From assembly GCA_022600655.1 (NCBI GenBank), contig JAHZJZ010000186.1, forward strand, positions 1-11,518: a DNA stretch of 11,518 nucleotides, given 5' to 3'. The position numbers and the translations under genes were made by a program. The notes beneath the pieces were generated by a model. It was given only the letters and a program-made list of their open reading frames with translations, had not been told where the DNA came from and searched no databases. The number at the start of each line of letters is the position of its first letter. Positions within the stretch are counted from its first letter, which is position 1. Positions 6,192 through 11,518 of this stretch are shown piece after piece. This DNA comes from Campylobacterota bacterium (GTDB taxonomy: Bacteria; Campylobacterota; Campylobacteria; Campylobacterales; Sulfurovaceae).

Positions 6192-6440
6192 ATGTTTACA
6201 ATTAACGTAGATAAAGAGTGTGGATGTTTTAAAAGAAGTCCATATGAGAATAATCAAGCTCACTCATCAAAAGATGATGCACTTATACAAGCACAGCTTA
6301 TGGTTAATCACATGAATGAAAAGTTTTGTAAAAAACATGAGTTCACCCTAAGAGAAGATGGTCAAAACTTTAGTATTGCTATGGATATGAGACAACAACA
6401 AGCATCAAGTGGGTGTTGTGGTGGTGGACACTGTTCGTAA
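6192..6440 (+). CDS. Small Cys-rich protein with C-terminal CCGGGHC metal-site motif
   Basis: An 82-residue soluble protein with no signal peptide, starting at an ATG six bases after AAGGA. It carries six cysteines: a CGC pair (C10, C12), C46 in CKKH with H49, and C75, C76 and C81 in the terminal SGCCGGGHCS, with H80. This spacing suggests metal or Fe-S binding, or a redox-sensitive tail. The middle is a helical segment (DDALIQAQLMVNHMNEKF) and the region around 50-63 is beta-like. I recall similar short proteins ending in Gly-rich CC motifs as hypothetical genes in sulfur-oxidising Campylobacterota, but know no function. It is divergent from the formate dehydrogenase gene across 174 bp with two dyads, so shared regulation is plausible. 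A role in delivering or sensing a metal or sulfur species for that enzyme is speculation. Confidence 0.75.
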   Translation: MFTINVDKECGCFKRSPYENNQAHSSKDDALIQAQLMVNHMNEKFCKKHEFTLREDGQNFSIAMDMRQQQASSGCCGGGHCS

Positions 6441-6443
6441 CTA

Positions 6444-6478
6444 TACAACGGGCAGACACATCGGTCTGCCCCTACAAC
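6444..6478 (-). repeat. REP-like GTAG-headed palindrome between convergent genes
   Basis: GGGCAGAC (6450-6457) and GTCTGCCC (6464-6471) form an exact 8-bp stem around a six-base loop. On the minus strand the stem is preceded immediately by GTAG (6475-6472), the head tetranucleotide of REP elements mobilised by RAYT (TnpA-REP) Y1 transposases. The G+C-rich stem contrasts with the A+T-rich surroundings, and TACAAC flanks both sides (6444-6449 and 6473-6478). There is no T-run, so it is not a classical terminator, although in this convergent gap it could still stop or stabilise transcripts. Confidence 0.6.
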
Positions 6479-6485
6479 CCCAAAA

Positions 6486-6983
6486 TTATTTGAAATTTCC
6501 AAATACCAAAGGTGCTTTCAAATCCAAAGATTTAACCTCTTTCATAACAGCTTGTAAATCATCTATCTTTTTTCCAGATACCCGAACCTCATCACCTTGA
6601 ATCGACGGGGTAACTTTTATCTTCATGGCTTTAATGGCCTTTACAATCTCTTTAGCCTCAGCTTTGTCAATCGTATCAACTATTCTATAGATTATCTTAG
6701 TATTTCCACCAGAGATTCCCTCTGTCTTTACCTCTTCGAGTGACTTACCAGCAATATTTCGTTTAATCAATTTAGCAATAACAATATCTTTCAATGCATC
6801 GATTTTCTGTTCACTTGAAGAGCTTAACGAGAGTGTCTTTGCCTGTTCATTCAGATTTATCTCTGCAACCACACCTTTAAAATCAAATCGTGTAGCCAAC
6901 TCTTTTTGTGCCATAATAATAGCGTTTTTCATCTCCATCATGTCTAACTTTGCTGTGATGTCGAAGTAGTGGTCTTTTGCCAT
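6486..6983 (-). CDS. yajQ: YajQ family (UPF0234) nucleotide-binding protein
   Basis: A 165-residue protein of normal family length. It starts with the diagnostic DHYFDITAKLDMMEMKNAI, has RFDFKG near residue 32, the central SGGNTKIIYRIV, and SIQGDEVRVSGKKIDDLQ, and ends in PLVFGNFK, equivalent to the family's PLxFxNFR tail. YajQ proteins form two RNP-like folds; homologues bind cyclic di-GMP in Xanthomonas and Pseudomonas, while others were reported to bind nucleic acids or nucleotides. The role here is unproven. AGGAG lies six bases before the ATG and shares bases with the TAG stop of the upstream nuclease gene, nine bases away. It therefore seems to be translated as the last gene of the alaC-hom-methyltransferase-nuclease operon. 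I see no private promoter. Confidence 0.9.
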   Translation of the reverse strand: MAKDHYFDITAKLDMMEMKNAIIMAQKELATRFDFKGVVAEINLNEQAKTLSLSSSSEQKIDALKDIVIAKLIKRNIAGKSLEEVKTEGISGGNTKIIYRIVDTIDKAEAKEIVKAIKAMKIKVTPSIQGDEVRVSGKKIDDLQAVMKEVKSLDLKAPLVFGNFK

Positions 6984-6992
6984 TTTATTCTC

Positions 6993-7646
6993 CTAATATT
7001 TTTTTATCTTGCAGGGTAAAAACTCATACCCCAAACTATGTTCTAACAGTGCATCTAAACGAATTTTTAAATTAATTGGTTGTTCTCTTAAGTTAGAAAA
7101 AGAGCAGTGAAATGTTGCAAAACTGCTATCTATCTCTTCTATAAGCTGTTCACCATTATACCTTGTTGTATCTTCTCTAAATTGTCTTTCATACTCAAAC
7201 ACCCTCGACTCTGTTAACCCATTCTCTTCTAAAAATGTTTGCAGATAGGCTCTATTGACTGTAATTAAACGACAAGATATGAAGTTATTATCTCTATCTG
7301 TCTGAATAGATGTTAATAAAAAGTAAGTCTGTGTTAATTTTTTTTCATCATAAAACCAACCTTTTCGCCACTCACCATTTTTCAAGTAAGAGAGTTCAAA
7401 AGTAAAAGTAGCCAAAGATTTATTGAGATAATGCAGTTGAGCTTTCTCGTCAACATATATCTCTTTAGCACTCTTTTTATCGGTTAAAATCAAATCAATA
7501 CCTAGGTGTTGACTCTCTAAATCATCTTTTCGAGAAAAGTTAAATCGTTTTGCTAAACCTTGTATGCTCGGATAGACTTTATCTAAATAGATTCCAAATC
7601 TATTCTCATCACTCAAGTCTGATTGAAAGGTGTATTGGTTCGACAT
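6993..7646 (-). CDS. Predicted Type II restriction endonuclease, PD-(D/E)XK fold
   Basis: This 217-residue protein follows the cytosine methyltransferase with a one-base TAATG stop/start overlap, the usual position for a partner nuclease. HLGIDLIL (D51), fourteen residues, then VDEKAQ (D66, K68; Gln70) gives the D-x14-DxK layout of the PD-(D/E)XK active site, with hydrophobic strands on either side. Downstream, ELSYLKNGEWRKGWFYDEKKLTQTYFLL resembles a segment seen in small uncharacterised nuclease-like proteins. I recognise no characterised enzyme, so the cut site is unknown. The gene is intact and in frame. A spot count over 7021-7080 gives 18 of 60 G+C against 25 of 60 in hom at 9001-9060, consistent with but not proof of transfer. 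No controller (C) gene is present. Nuclease function rests on context plus one motif. Confidence 0.65.
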   Translation of the reverse strand: MSNQYTFQSDLSDENRFGIYLDKVYPSIQGLAKRFNFSRKDDLESQHLGIDLILTDKKSAKEIYVDEKAQLHYLNKSLATFTFELSYLKNGEWRKGWFYDEKKLTQTYFLLTSIQTDRDNNFISCRLITVNRAYLQTFLEENGLTESRVFEYERQFREDTTRYNGEQLIEEIDSSFATFHCSFSNLREQPINLKIRLDALLEHSLGYEFLPCKIKKY

Positions 7647-8920
7647 TATAAATCTACTTCATCCAACAATGTTTTAGCAATTCGTTCAACTATCCCAACC
7701 ACCAACGCATTTCCCATTAAAAAAGCTCGTTTGCTATCGGTTACACCTAAAGTATGATTGTCAGGAAACATATTGAGTCGTTCAAGCTCTATGGGAGTGA
7801 GTCTTCTATGCTGTCCATTCACACAAACCACATGTTTAAACCTAGAAGCACTCGCTCCACCCTCACCTGTTATAATGGTTCGCGATGGTTTATCTAATGC
7901 ATCAGGAAAGCCCATACTCCCTTCACTGTAGGTATAGCAGTGACCTGTAGTTTTATTGACACGCTCTATAGACTTTGCACCCTTTTGATACTGCCACTTC
8001 TCTAACTCTTCATCATTAATATAGAACTCTACTGGTACATCTTTCTCATCTACTAAAAAATCACCTAGCTTAGAGAGTTCACCTTTATAGTCAACTTCAA
8101 CTCTAGCTGTATGGTAGTGACCAGCCATCATATAACCTGTTTCCCAAAAGGCATTTTTTTTAGGGGTCTCCCTATTAAAGTTTTCCGTAATACTTACCAA
8201 GTCATCTTCTAAACTATTTGAAATAATCTTTTCTGTTTCAATCTTTTTGATTGGAAAAGTTTTAGAAAAAAGAGAGGTTTCACTTAATATTTCAGAGGGG
8301 CTAGAGACACTTAACTTGTTGTATAGCTTCGTACCCCTCTTATAAGCCAAAATAAACACCCGTCGTCGCCGTTGAGGCATACCATACTCAGAGGCATTTA
8401 TAACACGCCACTCAACAGCATAATCAAGAGCATTTAAAGAAGCGAGAATAATAGCAAAATCACGACCACGCTGAGAAGCAGGAGATTTCAAAAGTCTATC
8501 GACATTTTCAAGCAGAAGATATTTGGGAGCCTTCTCTTTTTTCTCTAAAAGAATTCGATAAATCTCCCACCAAAGCACCCCTTTTTTACCTACTATACCA
8601 TGAGAGTTTTTAAGGGTACTTGCCACAGAGTAGTCTTGGCAAGGAAAACCACCTACCAATAAATCATGCTCAGGAATATCCGACACATCAACTTGTGCTA
8701 TATCTTCATTAGAGTGGTTTTCAAACCCAAATCTTGCACAGTAGACATCAGAGGCATGTTGTGTTTTAGTAGAAGGCTCCCACTGATTACTCCATGTAAT
8801 AGCAAAGCCTACTTTATCATTTGAAACTTTTTCTAAGCCAATTCTAAAACCACCAACACCTGCAAAGAGTTCTACAGTCTTAATGGTTTTGCTCTCTTGG
8901 GTACTCATTGTTTTTGTCAA
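7646..8920 (-). CDS. DNA (cytosine-5) methyltransferase of a Type II restriction-modification pair
   Basis: The protein transfers a methyl group from S-adenosylmethionine to cytosine C5. All core motifs are visible: I, ELFAGVGGFRIGLE (17-30); IV, GGFPCQDYS with catalytic Cys94; VI, ENV (138-140); VIII, QRRRRVFI (183-190); IX, RRLTPIELERLNMFP (372-386); X, GNAL (403-406). The variable stretch of about 195-370 is the target recognition domain, which I cannot match to a known specificity. The NQWEP segment after motif I is typical of one subgroup of restriction-modification methyltransferases. The start is uncertain: a TTG at 8920 has AAGAAGAG upstream, while an ATG at 8908 (four codons in) has no well-spaced site. 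I kept the TTG. It lies 23 bases after hom and overlaps the nuclease gene by one base. No Vsr gene accompanies it. Confidence 0.93.
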   Translation of the reverse strand: MTKTMSTQESKTIKTVELFAGVGGFRIGLEKVSNDKVGFAITWSNQWEPSTKTQHASDVYCARFGFENHSNEDIAQVDVSDIPEHDLLVGGFPCQDYSVASTLKNSHGIVGKKGVLWWEIYRILLEKKEKAPKYLLLENVDRLLKSPASQRGRDFAIILASLNALDYAVEWRVINASEYGMPQRRRRVFILAYKRGTKLYNKLSVSSPSEILSETSLFSKTFPIKKIETEKIISNSLEDDLVSITENFNRETPKKNAFWETGYMMAGHYHTARVEVDYKGELSKLGDFLVDEKDVPVEFYINDEELEKWQYQKGAKSIERVNKTTGHCYTYSEGSMGFPDALDKPSRTIITGEGGASASRFKHVVCVNGQHRRLTPIELERLNMFPDNHTLGVTDSKRAFLMGNALVVGIVERIAKTLLDEVDL

Positions 8921-8943
8921 AGTTTCTCTTCTTGAAATTATTT

Positions 8944-10206
8944 TTACTTCTCAATCCTCATCATAACAATCTCACCATAGATACAATCAAGCCCTTTAAG
9001 AACCTCTATTGCCTCTCGTATTCTTGCCTCTTGACACTCATGCGTTGTAAAGAGTAGTTTTACTTTGTCATCACTATTATGAGGTTGTTGTAACATCGAC
9101 TCTATAGAGATATCAAACTTCTCCAGCTCTCTAGTAATTGCTGCTAACACGCCCGATTTGTCATCTACTTCCATTCTTAGGTAGTAGTGGGTGCTTATCT
9201 CCTCTTGTGGTAGCAGAGTCAGACCACTCTCTAACCCTTTTTTATACCCAAGCATAGGACCTGTATTTCCACGAACGATGTCTACGATATCGGCAATAAC
9301 AGCTGAAGCTGTCGCATCACCACCTGCTCCTGCACCGTAATACATGGTTTCACCTACTCGGTCACCTACTACACTTACAGCATTCATTACACCATCTACT
9401 TTAGCAATCATAGAACTTGCTGGTATCATCGTTGGGTGAACTCTTAGCTCCACACCATTTTCTGCTTTTTTAGCAATACCTAGCAGTTTAATTTCATAAC
9501 CAAACTCTTTGGCAAAGTTTACATCAGTCTGAGTAATATTTTGGATACCTTCTATGAGAATATCTTCAGGTTTTGCATCGATACCATAAGCGATACTCGC
9601 CAAGATAAGTAGTTTATGAGAAGCATCAAAACCACCTACATCGAAAGTTGGGTCAGCTTCAGCGTAACCTAACTCTTGAGACTCTTTGAGAATATCATCG
9701 TATAACGCACCCTCATTAATCATTTTGGTCAACATATAATTTGTTGTACCATTCATAATACCTTGAATCGACTCAATATGATTGGCTGTTAGCCCATTTC
9801 TTAAAGCACCAATGATTGGAATACCACCTGCTGTACTTGCTTCATACATAAGTGGAATGTCTCCTGCTATCTCTTGAAGTTCATAACGGTGATAGGCTAG
9901 TAATGCTTTGTTTGCTGTAACAACAGCTTTACCATTCTCTAACGCTTTTTTGACCAAAGCATACGGCTCTTCAACCCCACCCATAAGCTCTACTACAATC
10001 TCAATCTCTGGGTCATTGACAACATCCATAGGGTCATCTGATAGAGCGATGCTTACCCCTCTATCTTTAGAGAGATTTTTAACCACACCCGATTTGGCAA
10101 TAATTTTTTTACCAGCTCGTGCTTCTAAAATGTCTGCATTGGTCTCTAAAATATTCGCAACACTTGCCCCTACTGTTCCAACACCTAAGATTCCAATTTT
10201 TACCAT
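8944..10206 (-). CDS. hom: Homoserine dehydrogenase with C-terminal ACT domain
   Basis: Reduces aspartate-4-semialdehyde to homoserine with NAD(P)H, the branch step to threonine and methionine. The 420-residue protein has the Rossmann motif GILGVGTVG (5-13, G8-G10-G13), TANKALLA with K100, GIMNGTTNYML (149-159), AEADP (E183), and FDASHK where D194 and K198 match the catalytic Asp-Lys pair of characterised enzymes. An ACT domain from about 340 (YYLRMEVDDKSGVLAAI) suggests feedback control, normally by threonine. Length is standard for the monofunctional enzyme without aspartokinase. AAGGAA, formed by the last codons of alaC, serves as its ribosome site, and the alaC stop is only four bases upstream, so the two genes are coupled. 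In Campylobacter the next gene would be the yraN homologue; here it is a methyltransferase. Confidence 0.96.
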   Translation of the reverse strand: MVKIGILGVGTVGASVANILETNADILEARAGKKIIAKSGVVKNLSKDRGVSIALSDDPMDVVNDPEIEIVVELMGGVEEPYALVKKALENGKAVVTANKALLAYHRYELQEIAGDIPLMYEASTAGGIPIIGALRNGLTANHIESIQGIMNGTTNYMLTKMINEGALYDDILKESQELGYAEADPTFDVGGFDASHKLLILASIAYGIDAKPEDILIEGIQNITQTDVNFAKEFGYEIKLLGIAKKAENGVELRVHPTMIPASSMIAKVDGVMNAVSVVGDRVGETMYYGAGAGGDATASAVIADIVDIVRGNTGPMLGYKKGLESGLTLLPQEEISTHYYLRMEVDDKSGVLAAITRELEKFDISIESMLQQPHNSDDKVKLLFTTHECQEARIREAIEVLKGLDCIYGEIVMMRIEK

Positions 10207-10210
10207 TTTA

Positions 10211-11452
10211 TTATTCCTTTTCTTCTTGTGCCTTTTCGGCTTCTACTGTTTTTAAAAACTTCTTAATATTTCGTGCTGCTTGACGGATACGGTTCTCATT
10301 TTCAATCAGTGCAATACGTACATACTTATCACCATATTTACCAAAACCAATTCCTGGGCTTACTGCCACACCAGCTTCGACTAACAACCTTTTAGAGAAC
10401 TCTAAACTTCCCATATCTTGACAGATTTCAGGAATTTTTCCCCAAATAAACATAGAGGCATTTGGTTTACCCATTTTCCAACCAGCATTGGCAAATGACT
10501 CTAACATGACATCTCTACGTTTCTCATAACGAGGAATAATCTGCTCATCAGGTACATACCCATGCTCATCAAGAGCTACAGTTGCTGCAACTTGAATAGG
10601 TGTAAACATACCATAATCTAACCATGACTTAATGCTCTGTAACGCACCGATAAGTTTTTTATTACCTACCATGAAACCAACTCTCCATCCTGCCATATTG
10701 TACGACTTTGAGAGCGTATAGGCTTCAACAGCCACTTCTTTAGCACCTTCTACTTCAAGAATTGATGGAGTTTTATAACCATCAAAGGTAATATCTGCAT
10801 AAGCGATATCAGAGATAATATAAAATCTTTTCTCTTTAGCTAAGGCTACAATTCGCTCATAAAACTGAGGTGTTACGGTAGCTGTACTTGGGTTATGAGG
10901 AAAGTTCAATACCAAAAACTTTGCTTTAGGAATTGAGTTATCATAGTGATCAGCAACATCAGCTAAAAATCTATCTTCATCAACCTCAAAGGTCTCTTCA
11001 TCGAAAATCAACTCCATCTTCTCAACATTTGCTCCCGCAAGAACAAAAGCTTGAGAGTGAATCGGATAGGTAGGGTCAGGAACGATTGCTACATCACCAG
11101 GATTAGAGATGGCTTGAACCAAGTGAACATACCCCTCTTTACTTCCCATGGTTGCAACCACTTCACTGTTAGGGTCAAGATCTACATTGTACTTTCTTTT
11201 ATACCAGTTTACCATTGCCAGTCTAAGTTTATAAATTCCTTTACTTGCACTATATCCATGTGTCTTATCACGCTGTGCTGTTTCACACAACTTGTCAATA
11301 ATTGGTTGAGGAGTTCTGGCATCAGGGTTCCCCATAGAAAAATCTATAATATCTTCACCATCTCTTCTTGCTGCCATTTTTAGGTCATTTATCTCAGCAA
11401 AAATATACTTTGGTAATCTATTTATTTTTTCAAATTGAATCTCTTCAAACAT
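10211..11452 (-). CDS. alaC: PLP-dependent alanine transaminase (AlaC-like class I aminotransferase)
   Basis: A 413-residue fold-type I aminotransferase very close by eye to E. coli AlaC (YfdZ), which makes alanine from pyruvate and glutamate. Shared blocks include LPKYIFAEINDLKMAARR, IIDFSMGNPD (35-44), THGYSASKGI, GSKEGYVHL, NFPHNPS (183-189), ISDIAYADI with D215 contacting the PLP ring nitrogen, and TLSKSYNMAGWRVGF with K249 as the Schiff-base lysine. SPGIGFGKYGDKYVRIALIEN near 363-383 carries the arginine that binds the substrate carboxylate. GAGGA six bases before the ATG fits the start. It is the first gene of the five-gene minus-strand unit. The tail after about 395 is Lys/Glu-rich and variable. 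Relatives include LL-diaminopimelate aminotransferases and aspartate transaminases, so substrate is inferred from overall resemblance. Confidence 0.9.
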   Translation of the reverse strand: MFEEIQFEKINRLPKYIFAEINDLKMAARRDGEDIIDFSMGNPDARTPQPIIDKLCETAQRDKTHGYSASKGIYKLRLAMVNWYKRKYNVDLDPNSEVVATMGSKEGYVHLVQAISNPGDVAIVPDPTYPIHSQAFVLAGANVEKMELIFDEETFEVDEDRFLADVADHYDNSIPKAKFLVLNFPHNPSTATVTPQFYERIVALAKEKRFYIISDIAYADITFDGYKTPSILEVEGAKEVAVEAYTLSKSYNMAGWRVGFMVGNKKLIGALQSIKSWLDYGMFTPIQVAATVALDEHGYVPDEQIIPRYEKRRDVMLESFANAGWKMGKPNASMFIWGKIPEICQDMGSLEFSKRLLVEAGVAVSPGIGFGKYGDKYVRIALIENENRIRQAARNIKKFLKTVEAEKAQEEKE

Positions 11453-11479
11453 TTACTATCCTCATTTTTTATTTTTTTA

Positions 11480-11487
11480 ATTCTATA
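11480..11487 (-). promoter_or_regulatory. Possible -10 region of the alaC operon
   Basis: The minus strand reads TTATAGAATT, offering TATAGA or TAGAAT as a -10 hexamer about 28-35 bases before the ATG at 11452, followed by an A-rich leader and GAGGA. There is no -35 match. The upstream sequence is cut by the window edge, so the true promoter may lie further out. Confidence 0.3.
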
Positions 11488-11518
11488 AGAGGTGGTGGTT
11501 TTTACCAGCCTCTTCCAC

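Noticed and set aside
6450..6471. Palindrome as a classical bidirectional rho-independent terminator
   Set aside because: Neither side carries a T-run and the GTAG head fits a REP element better, although a secondary role in RNA 3' ends is possible.
6409..6600. Plus-strand 63-codon frame starting inside the Cys-rich gene
   Set aside because: It runs through the REP-like hairpin and antisense into yajQ, starts out of frame within a real gene and has no domain.
9908..10255. Plus-strand open frame of 115 codons
   Set aside because: It is antisense to hom and the end of alaC, which have full motif support; its composition and hydrophobic tail look like a reverse-strand shadow and it has no ribosome site of note.
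11051..11383. Plus-strand open frame of 110 codons
   Set aside because: It lies wholly opposite the conserved N-terminal half of alaC and shows no recognisable domain.
11487..11514. Imperfect hairpin (AAGAGG paired with CCTCTT, inner TGGT with ACCA) as a terminator of the preceding unit
   Set aside because: The stem is interrupted by an asymmetric internal loop and no T-run follows on the minus strand; the plus-strand side is cut by the window edge.
11483..11518. Minus-strand reading frame from the window edge to a TAG at 11483 (VEEAGKNHHLL) as the end of an upstream gene
   Set aside because: Only eleven codons are visible, so an open frame here carries no weight; it also overlaps the possible alaC -10 region.

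Overview
The window looks like chromosomal DNA of a free-living member of the Campylobacterota (a Sulfurovum/Sulfurimonas-like lineage is my best guess). The evidence is the low G+C, the alanine-type aminotransferase followed by hom as in Campylobacter, a Campylobacterota-style YraN protein, TATAAT-type -10 boxes with no clear -35, and strong AGGAG ribosome binding sites. The phylum is inferred from protein resemblance and gene order; no search was run.

Layout. Bases 1-1551 (+) hold the 3' part of a metzincin-type zinc protease with an added coiled-coil tail, overlapping a small anchored protein that resembles the propeptide of such proteases. Converging on them (12-bp overlap) is a two-gene operon at 3398-1540 (-) for membrane-anchored coiled-coil proteins of unknown function. 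Next come yraN (-), then a Cys-type formate dehydrogenase catalytic subunit (3933-6017, -). A 174-bp divergent region with two long dyads separates that gene from a small Cys-rich protein (6192-6440, +). A GTAG-headed REP-like hairpin lies between the Cys-rich gene and yajQ.

The right half (11452-6486, -) reads as one tight operon: alaC, hom, a cytosine-5 DNA methyltransferase, a predicted PD-(D/E)XK restriction endonuclease and yajQ. Gaps are 4, 23, -1 and 9 nt, so a Type II restriction-modification pair appears embedded between housekeeping genes. In Campylobacter hom is followed directly by the yraN homologue, so the 5 kb between them here looks like an insertion or rearrangement zone.

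Working together: alaC and hom serve pyruvate/alanine and threonine/methionine metabolism; the methyltransferase protects DNA from its partner nuclease; the dehydrogenase probably oxidises formate or reduces CO2, but its electron-transfer partners are not in the window. I found no tRNA, rRNA, CRISPR array, transposase or integrase. No gene-free stretch exceeds 300 bases. The least explained parts are the protease/propeptide/coiled-coil cluster, the dyad-rich divergent promoter region, and the restriction-modification insertion.
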